From Marinococcus luteus_A (GTDB taxonomy: Bacteria; Bacillota; Bacilli; Bacillales; Marinococcaceae), in contig NZ_JAXRUV010000011.1 of NCBI RefSeq assembly GCF_034497705.1, positions 1 to 64,000 on the forward strand: a DNA stretch of 64,000 nucleotides, read 5' to 3'. Positions 17,041 through 25,313 of the stretch are shown in pieces. Numbering within the stretch: position 1 is the first letter of the stretch; each line of letters starts with the position of its first letter. The translations under genes were made by a program, and so were the position numbers. A model generated the notes under the pieces. It did no database searches. It saw nothing but the letters and a program-made list of their open reading frames with translations, and had not been told where the DNA came from.

Positions 17041-18755
17041 TGGGAAAAGACTTACTGGCTTACCGGGGAGCAAAGGCCTGCTTCAGCTGGATAACGGTGC
17101 TGACGCTCATCCAGGCAGGCATGATTGTGATGCAGGCGTACTGGCTCGCCCGGGCTATTGTGCCGTTATTTGAACAACAGGGCGTGCCGTCTGCGTTAGC
17201 GCCTGCTGCCTGGTTTACAGCTGCCCTGGTTTTACGCTATCTTCTGCAGTCCTGGAAAGAGGCTCTGGCTGCTTCCTATGCCAGCAGGTTGACGGGGGAA
17301 AAACGCGATGCGCTCTTTCAAAAAATCGGCCGGCTCGGTCCGGGCAACACTGTCCGGGGCACGGGAGGCACAGTAACAACTTTTGTGGAAGGAATGAGTC
17401 AGTTTCAGCGCTATGTTGAACTGTCGCTTGTAAAAATCCCCGGTGTGCTTATCATTCCGGTCGTCACTGGAGCGGTGGTATTAAGCCAGGACATACGGTC
17501 GGGGGTCGTTTTATTCACAGCTTTTCCCATTCTAATTGTATTTATGATTCTTCTTGGAGTGGCGGCGAAGGCAAAGGCGAACAAGCAGTGGCATTCCTAC
17601 CAGCTGTTATCCAACCATTTCATCGACTCGGTGCGGGGGCTGAAAACACTGGTGTATTTAGGGAAGGCACGCGGACATGAACAAAACATCCGTAAGGTGA
17701 GTGAGCAGTACCGGAAAGCGACGATGAGCACACTGAAGGTAGCATTTTTAAGCTCGTTTGCCCTTGATTTTTTTGCCATGCTTTCAGTAGCGGTGGTAGC
17801 CGTTTTTCTTGGTTTGAACTTGATTGAAGGGCAGGGGGAGCTGCTTCCGGCACTATTTGTGCTTATTATGGCCCCGGAATTTTTCATGCCGGTACGTGAA
17901 CTCGGGAGCGATTTCCACGCGACGCTCGACGGTAAGGAAGCCGGGGCTGCTGCCGAACAGTGGCTGGCGGAAAAAGAGAAGAATCAGGAGCCTGAGCTTC
18001 AGCACGAGTGGACAGACCAGAGCAGGTTAATGCTGAAAAACATTTCCGTGACTCATGCCGGAAGCGAAGCGAATGCACTTAACGAGGTTTCCGCGGTTTT
18101 AGGTGGATTCGAAAAAATCATGATTGCCGGAGACAGCGGTTCAGGTAAATCTACGCTCATTCATCTGCTGGCCGGGTTTCTGCCGGCCTCAAATGGAGCG
18201 ATGGTCATAGACGGAGAGTGGCGGACCCATTTACAGCAGGAAGGATGGAGGCAGCAGATTGCTTACATTCCGCAGCACCCGCATATTTTTGCAGGAACCA
18301 TTGAAGAAAACATATGCATGAATAAGCCGGAAGCCTCAAAAAAAGAAGTGAATGACGCAGCGAGGCAGGCGGGCCTTAGTGAATGGATAAAAAGCCTCCC
18401 GAAAAAAGAAATGACAGTCGTAGGCGGAGGAGGCCGTGGTATTAGCGGCGGGCAGGGGCAGCGTATAGCGATCGCACGTGCGTTTTTAAGCGGCCGGCCG
18501 ATTCTGCTGATGGATGAACCCACCGAGCATTTGGATATAGAAACAGAATATGATATTAAACAGCGGTTAAAACAGCTGTTTGAAGGTAAGCTAGTCATTA
18601 TGGCGACGCACCGGATGCACTGGTTAAATGATGTCGATCGGGTGATTTTTCTGAAAGAGACCCGAGTAGCTGGAGACGGTAGCCCCGAGGGTCTGATGAG
18701 AAGCAGCGCGGCTTTTCAGGAATGGATTCGGATGCAGAGGAGAGAAGCAGAATGA
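17040..18755 (+). CDS. cydD: Heterodimeric ABC exporter subunit CydD
   Basis: Half of the CydDC exporter, which sends cysteine/glutathione-type thiols or haem-related reductant out of the cell and is needed for bd oxidase assembly. The 571 residues start at the ATG embedded in the cydB stop. Six transmembrane segments lie in the first 300 residues. The ATPase domain has Walker A GDSGSGKST, a degenerate-looking signature GISGGQGQRIAIARA and Walker B ILLMDEPTEHLD. It ends in an ATGA overlap with cydC. Confidence 0.9.
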   Translation: MGKDLLAYRGAKACFSWITVLTLIQAGMIVMQAYWLARAIVPLFEQQGVPSALAPAAWFTAALVLRYLLQSWKEALAASYASRLTGEKRDALFQKIGRLGPGNTVRGTGGTVTTFVEGMSQFQRYVELSLVKIPGVLIIPVVTGAVVLSQDIRSGVVLFTAFPILIVFMILLGVAAKAKANKQWHSYQLLSNHFIDSVRGLKTLVYLGKARGHEQNIRKVSEQYRKATMSTLKVAFLSSFALDFFAMLSVAVVAVFLGLNLIEGQGELLPALFVLIMAPEFFMPVRELGSDFHATLDGKEAGAAAEQWLAEKEKNQEPELQHEWTDQSRLMLKNISVTHAGSEANALNEVSAVLGGFEKIMIAGDSGSGKSTLIHLLAGFLPASNGAMVIDGEWRTHLQQEGWRQQIAYIPQHPHIFAGTIEENICMNKPEASKKEVNDAARQAGLSEWIKSLPKKEMTVVGGGGRGISGGQGQRIAIARAFLSGRPILLMDEPTEHLDIETEYDIKQRLKQLFEGKLVIMATHRMHWLNDVDRVIFLKETRVAGDGSPEGLMRSSAAFQEWIRMQRREAE

Positions 18756-20500
18756 AGGGGCAATGGATACTGCCTTACGTAAAAAAATATAAGCGGGGTA
18801 TCGCATGGACGGCCTTCTTTGGGCTTCTTGCCTCCATATCAGCCGTGGCTCTGCTGTTTGTTTCAGGCTTTTTGTTAACCAAATCGGCCACTCAGCCTGA
18901 AAATATTTTAATGGTATACATTCCGATTGTTGCTGTCCGGGCTTTTGGGGTCAGCCGGGCAGTCTTTCGTTACGCAGAACGGCTGGCAGCACATCAGGCA
19001 GTACTAAAGATTTTATCTGATATGAGAGTTCGTTTATACAGAGGGCTGCTTCCTGTGGTGGAAAAAGGGTCTCATCTGCTTCATGCTGGAGATATGCTCG
19101 GGCTTCTGGCTGAGGACATCGAGCGCCTCCAGGATATTTACATTAAAACCGTCATGCCAGCAGTAAGCGCGCTCGCTCTTTATCTGCTGTCAGCACTTTG
19201 GTTTGGGTTTTTTTCCTGGGGGATGGGCGCTTTGGCAGCCGTGTATGCGCTCATCTATATGACTGTGGTTCCGTATTGGTCCTACAGACGCACAGCCTCA
19301 TTTGTGCAGAAGTGGAAGCCAAAACGGGCGGGGCTGTATAAAGAAACATCAGAGGCGGTTTTCGGGATTGGGGAATGGCTGTTGAGCGGTCGTTTCATGG
19401 AGCTTGCCGGACGTTTTCGCCAGGCGGACGAGGCCATGCGTTCAGTGGAGTGGAAATACAGCCGGTTTATTCGCGCCCGCGGGATACTTTTACAGACAGT
19501 GACAGCGGGGCTTGTGCTCATTGTTTTGGTATGGGCCGGATCCGGGGCGGAAGCGGGATCGCTTACCCCAACGCTCGTGGCGGCGTTTGCCTTGTTTATT
19601 TTTCCGCTCACAGAAACGCTAATCCCAATTTCTGAGGCGGTGGGCGAACTGCCGAGGTACACGCATTCGACAGAGCGCCTAAACAGGCTCGAAGCGGAAG
19701 AGGATCTTCAGGATTCGCAGTCGTGGAAGCCGGAATACGAGGAAAAGCATATTTTCTTTGATGATGTTTCTTTTCATTATGAAGCTTCACAGCCCGTGTT
19801 GAAGCATTTGCAGGCAGAATGGAGGCCTGGCTGCCGTGTAGCTCTTTTAGGGCCAAGCGGATCCGGGAAATCAACAGTGCTAAACCTGCTGCGGGGCGTG
19901 TGTTTTCCTTTTCACGGAGAAGTGGTTGTGGAGGGGCGGCCGGCTTCTGCCTGGGGCGAGAGAATTACGGAAAAGATTGCCGTATTGAACCAATCTCCGT
20001 ATTTATTTTCGACTACGGTAGAAAATAACATACGGCTTGGCCGCCCGGACGCATCAATAGAAGAAGTAAAGCAGGCGGCAAGACAGGCACAGATTTATGA
20101 CGCTGTAAACTCGCTGCCGGAAGGATTCCATACGAATATGCAGGAGGCGGGTGCTCGTTTTTCCGGCGGCCAGCGCCAGCGTATAGCACTGGCGCGGGTG
20201 CTTCTGCAGGATACACCAATCGTCGTTTTAGACGAGCCTGCGGTCGGGCTTGATCCCCGGACGGAGCAAGCATTAATGGATGACGTGTTGCAGTCATTAG
20301 AGGGTAAGACGGTAATTTGGATTACTCACCATTTAAGTGGACTGGAGCAGGTAGATGAAATCTGCTTTTTGGATCAGGGGCGGATTACAATGCGCGGTAC
20401 TCACGAAGATTTAATGCATACAAGCCCACGGTATCAGAGGCTCTATGAGCTTGACCGTCCGACAGCAGTTCTTCAAGAAAAAGAAAAGACAATAAAATAA
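18752..20500 (+). CDS. cydC: Heterodimeric ABC exporter subunit CydC
   Basis: Second half of the CydDC exporter, 582 residues. The membrane domain begins LPYVKKYKRGIAWTAFFGLLASISAVALLFVSGFLL and contains FGVSRAVFRYAERLAAH, a CydC-specific stretch. The ATPase domain has Walker A GPSGSGKST, signature RFSGGQRQRIALARV and Walker B IVVLDEPAVGLDP. The start ATG 18752 follows AGAGGAGAGAAGCAGA and overlaps the cydD stop. The operon ends with a strong terminator seven bases downstream. Confidence 0.9.
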   Translation: MKGQWILPYVKKYKRGIAWTAFFGLLASISAVALLFVSGFLLTKSATQPENILMVYIPIVAVRAFGVSRAVFRYAERLAAHQAVLKILSDMRVRLYRGLLPVVEKGSHLLHAGDMLGLLAEDIERLQDIYIKTVMPAVSALALYLLSALWFGFFSWGMGALAAVYALIYMTVVPYWSYRRTASFVQKWKPKRAGLYKETSEAVFGIGEWLLSGRFMELAGRFRQADEAMRSVEWKYSRFIRARGILLQTVTAGLVLIVLVWAGSGAEAGSLTPTLVAAFALFIFPLTETLIPISEAVGELPRYTHSTERLNRLEAEEDLQDSQSWKPEYEEKHIFFDDVSFHYEASQPVLKHLQAEWRPGCRVALLGPSGSGKSTVLNLLRGVCFPFHGEVVVEGRPASAWGERITEKIAVLNQSPYLFSTTVENNIRLGRPDASIEEVKQAARQAQIYDAVNSLPEGFHTNMQEAGARFSGGQRQRIALARVLLQDTPIVVLDEPAVGLDPRTEQALMDDVLQSLEGKTVIWITHHLSGLEQVDEICFLDQGRITMRGTHEDLMHTSPRYQRLYELDRPTAVLQEKEKTIK

Positions 20501-20506
20501 CCGAAG

Positions 20507-20539
20507 AGCCAGTCCTGTAGAAAAACAGGCTGGTTTTTT
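20507..20539 (+). terminator. Terminator of the cyd operon
   Basis: CCAG-CCTGT pairs with ACAGG-CTGG with one bulged base, followed by six T. Confidence 0.72.
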
Positions 20540-20650
20540 GTGTTCCAATCTGCAGGACCCGGGTGTTATGTTCTTTATGAATAGCTTATGATTCACGGCA
20601 TTCGGGTAAAATGAGAGTAATTGGAGAAAGTCAGGCAGGAGGGAAGGTCT

Positions 20651-21928
20651 ATGGATTACTGGTACTATAGAAAGAACGACGAAGAGCATGGCCCGCTGTC
20701 GAGTCCACAGATGCGGGCATTAATCGATGAAAAGCAAATTGGTGCTAAAACCCTTGTATGGTCAGAAGCTACCGGTGGGCGATGGCTTCCACTCAGTCGT
20801 ACGGTCCTTGTTGAAGCATTGGTGGAGGATGAAGAACATCCGGGAGATCAGGCGAGAAGCGCTTTTATCCGGGCTTCGACCCGGATTAATCAATATGTCG
20901 GAGAAGAAGGATCTGCAGATTTTCATCTGAAAAATCTGTTCTCCAACGTGTTTAAGCGGCACTCAAGGGAAGAAGCAGAGCTTGTGTTTATTTCCGGTAC
21001 TTCTCTGACAACACCCAACGAGCAGGAGATTCCACTGTCGTGGCCAAAGCCGTGGCTGTTTTCGCGTGTACTTCTGGTGCTTGTGATCACGTATTTGATT
21101 TTATATGGATGCACGCTGTTCTTCGGCAATGTTTTGACAATTCCCGGCATGATCGCCATCGGTTCATTTGCTGCACCGTTTGCACTCGTTGTATTTTTTT
21201 ACGAACTGAATGCGCCGAGAAATATCAGTATGCTTCGTCTGCTGCAGATGTTTTTCGTCGGCGGAGTGGCGTCGATTTTTGTCACGCTGATTTTGTATTC
21301 CTTTATCCCCATCGGTGAAATTGGGTTCTTCAGCGCTATCGTCATCGGTGTGGTCGAAGAAGTGGGAAAGCTGATTATTATCGCATACTTAATTAAGAAA
21401 ACGCAGGTAAAGTATATTCTGAACGGGCTCTTAATCGGTGCTGCTGTCGGTGCAGGCTTCGCTGCCTTTGAATCCGCCGGCTATGCGCTTAATTTCGGCC
21501 TGCAGTACGGGACTGGCGTAATGATCGACGTTATTTTTGAACGCGGCTGGCTGTCGATTGGCGGGCACGTTGTATGGGGTGCCATTATTGGCGCTGCCCT
21601 GCTGCTCGTGAAGCGAGACGAGCCGCTCCAGAGAAAGCATGTGGCGGACCGGCAGTTTTTGAAAATCTTTATTATTCCAGTGCTTCTACACGCGGTATGG
21701 GATATGCCTATTGCGTTATTCCCTGACAGCCGTTTTGTCCAGCTGATTTTGATCGCAGTGGCCTGGTATTTGATTTTGACGATGATTCAGGCTGGTCTTC
21801 GGCAGATTGCGGCTTTGCATACAAATGGAAAAAAGCCGGAGCGGGCCGTCGAAGAAGAACTGGAAGCCGAAGCAATGTCCCGGGGACAGACGAGGTCACG
21901 AATGGGCCGAAAAGATAAAAAAGAATAA
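20651..21928 (+). CDS. PrsW-type membrane protease with N-terminal GYF_2 domain
   Basis: A 425-residue membrane protein. Residues 1-52 (WYYRKNDEEHGPLSSPQMRALI ... WLPLSR) match the GYF_2 domain, a small protein-binding module. A linker of about 90 residues leads to eight or so transmembrane helices. They carry the PrsW motifs EEVGK, FAAFES, GHVVWG and HAVWD, the presumed glutamate/histidine active site of the CAAX/PrsW (YpdC) protease family that cleaves anti-sigma factors in B. subtilis. The tail is charged. ATG 20651 follows CAGGAGGGAAGGTCT. No sigma or anti-sigma gene is adjacent. Confidence 0.82.
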   Translation: MDYWYYRKNDEEHGPLSSPQMRALIDEKQIGAKTLVWSEATGGRWLPLSRTVLVEALVEDEEHPGDQARSAFIRASTRINQYVGEEGSADFHLKNLFSNVFKRHSREEAELVFISGTSLTTPNEQEIPLSWPKPWLFSRVLLVLVITYLILYGCTLFFGNVLTIPGMIAIGSFAAPFALVVFFYELNAPRNISMLRLLQMFFVGGVASIFVTLILYSFIPIGEIGFFSAIVIGVVEEVGKLIIIAYLIKKTQVKYILNGLLIGAAVGAGFAAFESAGYALNFGLQYGTGVMIDVIFERGWLSIGGHVVWGAIIGAALLLVKRDEPLQRKHVADRQFLKIFIIPVLLHAVWDMPIALFPDSRFVQLILIAVAWYLILTMIQAGLRQIAALHTNGKKPERAVEEELEAEAMSRGQTRSRMGRKDKKE

Positions 21929-21943
21929 GGAGCGAACAGCGAC

Positions 21944-22765
21944 ATGCCTGAAGGACCAGAGATACGGCGGGAAGCCGATAAAGTGGAAAAAGCCCTGCAA
22001 AAGGGACCGATCATCGAGATGTATACGGCGTTTGAACGATTAAAGACTTATGAAAATCTGCTTTTGGGGTCAAATGTCAACGAGGTGGCGACAAAAGGAA
22101 AAGCGATGCTCATCCACCTGAACAGTGGCTATACTATTTATTCCCACAATCAGCTGTACGGAAGATGGTATGTTAAAAACAGCTACACGTACCCGAAAAC
22201 AAAACGGCAGCTCCGGCTCGCTCTGCACAACGAAAAGCAGTCCGCACTGTTATACAGCGCCTCGGATGTGGAAATTATGCCGACAGAAGAAATCTGGGAT
22301 CACCCGTTTGTCTCGAAGGTCGGGCCGGATCCGCTCAGCGAGAAAGTAACAGCAGATATGATTGTGGAGCGTACCCTGGATAAAAAGTTTCGGAATCGTC
22401 GCCTGACGTCACTTCTGCTTGATCAGCATTTTGTCGGGGGCATCGGTAATTATTTGCGCAGCGAAATATTGTTTGCGGCTGGTGTCTATCCGGATCAGCG
22501 GCCCGCCGATTTAAGTGACGGGCAGGTTCGGAATCTGGCTGAAGAACTGCTGATATTAATAGAACGGTCCTATAAACATAAAGGAATAACAACTGATAAG
22601 TCAGTCGTTGAGCGGGCAAAGGCAGAAGGAAAAACATACAGCGAGTACAGGCACTGGGTGTTCAACCGCGGTGGGCAGCCGTGCCGGGTGGATGGTACGG
22701 AAATTATCCGTTTCACTGCCGGCTCAAGACGCTGCTATTACTGTCCGACCTGCCAGCAAAAATAA
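21944..22765 (+). CDS. nei: Fpg/Nei family DNA glycosylase (endonuclease VIII-like)
   Basis: Base-excision repair enzyme for oxidised pyrimidines, 273 residues. The N-terminus PEGPEI supplies the catalytic Pro1/Glu2 after Met removal, with Lys52 in TKGKAM. The helix-two-turn-helix is GGIGNYLRSEILFAAGV (165-181). The C-terminal zinc finger has Cys247, Cys264, Cys267 and Cys270, but the usual second cysteine (CxxC) is Asp250. ATG follows AAGGAGCGAACAGCGAC, 15 bases after prsW, so the two may be cotranscribed. Confidence 0.88.
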   Translation: MPEGPEIRREADKVEKALQKGPIIEMYTAFERLKTYENLLLGSNVNEVATKGKAMLIHLNSGYTIYSHNQLYGRWYVKNSYTYPKTKRQLRLALHNEKQSALLYSASDVEIMPTEEIWDHPFVSKVGPDPLSEKVTADMIVERTLDKKFRNRRLTSLLLDQHFVGGIGNYLRSEILFAAGVYPDQRPADLSDGQVRNLAEELLILIERSYKHKGITTDKSVVERAKAEGKTYSEYRHWVFNRGGQPCRVDGTEIIRFTAGSRRCYYCPTCQQK

Positions 22766-22851
22766 ACGGTGCGACCGCCATCACCTTCATTTGAAAAAAA
22801 GAACTGCTCCCTGCATAATAAATATGTTACTAAACATAAGTATTTGCAGCA

Positions 22852-24465
22852 GTGATGGGGGATATGGTGGGGGATAAGCGAACTAAACCGTTAAAGCTCG
22901 TAACATGGATTACCTTGTTGATTTCTGCAGTGATGCTGATTGCGCTTTGCATTACCGGAATCATCGTTGCCGTAGATACTGCTGACGATGTTCGGGAGCA
23001 GCAGGCAGAAAAAGCATTGAACATTGCCGAGGCTGTCAGCCATTCGCCGGAAGCAGCTGAAGCACTGCAGGCTGGTGAACAGGGTGGGAGTCTCCAGGAA
23101 TATACAAAAGAAGTGCAGGAAGCAACAGACATGGAATATATTGTCGTCATGGATATGAACAGCGTGCGTTATACGCACCAGCGCGAAAACAGAATCGGTG
23201 AGGAATTTGCCGGTGGAGATGAAACAGAGGCTTTAAACGGCAAAACGTATGTATCAACGGCTGAGGGAACGCTCGGCGTCTCCATGCGGGCATTTGTACC
23301 GGTGATGGAGGGGGGCGAACAGATCGGAGTCACCTCCGTGGGCATTCTGACTGACAGTATTCAGGAAGATATCTGGGCAGACCAGCAGACGCTGGTTCTC
23401 GGAAGCGGTATCGGTCTTGCTGCCGGTGTCATTGGCGCTTTCTGGCTGGCACGTCGGATCAAAAAAACGATGCACGGGCTCGAGCCGCTTGAAATATCGC
23501 AGGTGCTTGAACAGCGGGAGGCAATTATGTCCTCGGTGCGGGAAGGCGTACTTGCTGTCAACAGCAGCGGCACGGTGATTCTGGCCAACGACGCGGCCAG
23601 GGAACTGTTCGCGGAAGCCGGCGCCGAAGAAGACCCGATCGGAAAAGATATATCCTATTTCTTTGCCGATTCTCTCCTGAAAAGGGTGCTGCAGACTAAA
23701 GAGCAGGAGCTTGACCAGGTCCAGCAGCTGAAAGACGTAGAAATTATTGTGAGCTGCATGCCGGTGGTTTCCGATGCCACTCTGCTTGGAGCGGTGGCTA
23801 CTTTCCGAAACAAGGATGAACTCACACGGCTCGTCGAGCAGCTGTCCGGGGCCAGAACCTATGCAGAGACGCTCAGGGCCCAGTCCCATGAGTTTATGAA
23901 CAAGCTTCACGTCATTTCGGCCATGATCCAGACGGAGTCGTATGAAGAGCTCGACGACTATGTGATGAGCATTTCAAGCAACTACCGCCAGGAGGTCGGA
24001 TGGGTGACCGCATATGTAAAGGATCCGGTGCTTGCCGGTTATTTAATGAATAAAATATCCAACCTGCAGGAAAATGGCATCGAAGTAGAGCTGTCGGGAA
24101 GCGGGATGTGGCCAGCGATGGCTGATCCTGAATGGACCGACCATATGATCACGATTATCGGCAATCTGATCGACAATGCCCGTGACGCGATGAAGCATAC
24201 GCCGGCCCCTCATTTGTTTATGCATCTTTACGAAGAGAACAGCTATCTCGGCTTCCAAATCGAGGATAACGGGCGGGGGATGGATGAGAAGACCCAGGCA
24301 GAACTGTTTGAACGGGGATACTCGACGAAAGGTGAAGGCCGGGGCTTTGGCATGTACAATACGAAGCGTTCCCTCGATACGCTAGAAGCAGAAGTGTTTA
24401 TCGATTCCCACCCGGGAGAAGGAACAGCCTTTGATGTACAGATACCAATAGAGAGGGAGAAATGA
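22852..24465 (+). CDS. CitA/DcuS-family sensor histidine kinase
   Basis: A 537-residue membrane kinase for di- or tricarboxylates. One helix at about 14-40, an extracytoplasmic PAS-like sensor (50-170) with VVMDMNSVRYTH, a second helix at 182-200, a cytoplasmic PAS (215-320) and the family-specific phospho-acceptor LRAQSHEFMNKLHVISAMIQ. The ATPase motifs are GNLIDNARDAM, DNGRGMD and GRGFGMYNTKRSL. The start is uncertain: GTG 22852, ATG 22855 and ATG 22864 are in frame and no clear ribosome site decides. Together with the next gene it probably controls the transporter and dehydratase downstream. Confidence 0.9.
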   Translation: MMGDMVGDKRTKPLKLVTWITLLISAVMLIALCITGIIVAVDTADDVREQQAEKALNIAEAVSHSPEAAEALQAGEQGGSLQEYTKEVQEATDMEYIVVMDMNSVRYTHQRENRIGEEFAGGDETEALNGKTYVSTAEGTLGVSMRAFVPVMEGGEQIGVTSVGILTDSIQEDIWADQQTLVLGSGIGLAAGVIGAFWLARRIKKTMHGLEPLEISQVLEQREAIMSSVREGVLAVNSSGTVILANDAARELFAEAGAEEDPIGKDISYFFADSLLKRVLQTKEQELDQVQQLKDVEIIVSCMPVVSDATLLGAVATFRNKDELTRLVEQLSGARTYAETLRAQSHEFMNKLHVISAMIQTESYEELDDYVMSISSNYRQEVGWVTAYVKDPVLAGYLMNKISNLQENGIEVELSGSGMWPAMADPEWTDHMITIIGNLIDNARDAMKHTPAPHLFMHLYEENSYLGFQIEDNGRGMDEKTQAELFERGYSTKGEGRGFGMYNTKRSLDTLEAEVFIDSHPGEGTAFDVQIPIEREK

Positions 24466-24466
24466 A

Positions 24467-25177
24467 ATGAGAGTATTAATGGTCGAAGATGACCCGATGG
24501 TAGCTAAATTTAACCGCATGTATGTTGAACGGGTCCCGGGGTTTGACGTAGCGGGGCATGCGGAAAACCTGGCGAAGGCAAAAGAGATGCTTCGTGCAGA
24601 AGCGATTGATATTGTGCTCTTGGACGTGTATTTAAGTAAAGAAAATGGTCTTGATCTTCTGGAGGAGCTGCGAAAAGAACAAATCCCGGTGGACGTGATA
24701 GCAATTACGTCGGCCAATGACACCTCCTCCCTACAGCGGGCCAAACGGCTTGGCTGTACGGATTACCTGATTAAACCGTTTCACTTTGAGCGTTTCCGGG
24801 AAGCGTTAATCAATGTAAAGGAATGGCAGAAGGCCTCCGGGACAAAAAAGGAATGGGGGCAGGAGGATGTGGATCAGCTATTTTTAGCCAATAAGGGCAC
24901 ACAGGAGGAGCAGGAGCTGCCCAAGGGCCTGACGACAGAAACCTTCCGGATTGTCGGCGAAGAGATTCTGAAGCATGCCGGCAGCACCTTTACGACGCAG
25001 GGACTCGCAGAAAGTACGGGCATTTCAAGAGTGTCCGTGCGGAAGTACCTCGCTTTTCTAGAGGGAGAAGGGGTGCTTAAAATAACGATGAATTATGCGG
25101 GAAGCGGCAGGCCGCTGCAGCAGTACACGATGCCTCCGGAACAGGTAGAAATACTTAAAGACTGGATGGAAAAGTAA
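24467..25177 (+). CDS. CitB/DctR-type response regulator
   Basis: A 236-residue partner of the kinase; ATG one base after its stop. The receiver domain has Glu8-Asp9-Asp10 (VEDDPMV), phospho-acceptor Asp in IVLLDVYLSKENGLDLL (about residue 54) and Lys in DYLIKPFHFERF. The C-terminal domain, from about 165, carries the helix-turn-helix TFTTQGLAESTGISRVSVRKYLAFLEGEGVL, as in CitB, MalR and DctR of Bacillus. The direct neighbour downstream is a dicarboxylate transporter, the usual target of this family. Confidence 0.92.
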   Translation: MRVLMVEDDPMVAKFNRMYVERVPGFDVAGHAENLAKAKEMLRAEAIDIVLLDVYLSKENGLDLLEELRKEQIPVDVIAITSANDTSSLQRAKRLGCTDYLIKPFHFERFREALINVKEWQKASGTKKEWGQEDVDQLFLANKGTQEEQELPKGLTTETFRIVGEEILKHAGSTFTTQGLAESTGISRVSVRKYLAFLEGEGVLKITMNYAGSGRPLQQYTMPPEQVEILKDWMEK

Positions 25178-25238
25178 GGAAAAAGGCTGTCAGTTTTGGT
25201 TATTTTGTTTACAAAAGTATGTGCTTACTTACAAAATG

Positions 25239-25285
25239 TATACAAAAAATCAAAACTTTATTATATTAGTCAGCAAGCGCTTTCA
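25239..25285 (+). promoter_or_regulatory. Promoter with CcpA cre site upstream of the DASS transporter
   Basis: TATACA (25239-25244), 17 bases, TATATT (25262-25267) form a promoter. AGCAAGCGCTTTCA (25272-25285) right behind it matches the cre consensus on the minus strand (TGAAAGCGCTTGCT). A/T-rich repeats containing TTTACAAAA and TTACAAAATG at 25208-25240 may bind the response regulator. Confidence 0.6.
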
Positions 25286-25313
25286 ATAATCTGAAAAGTT
25301 AGAGGTGAGAAGG

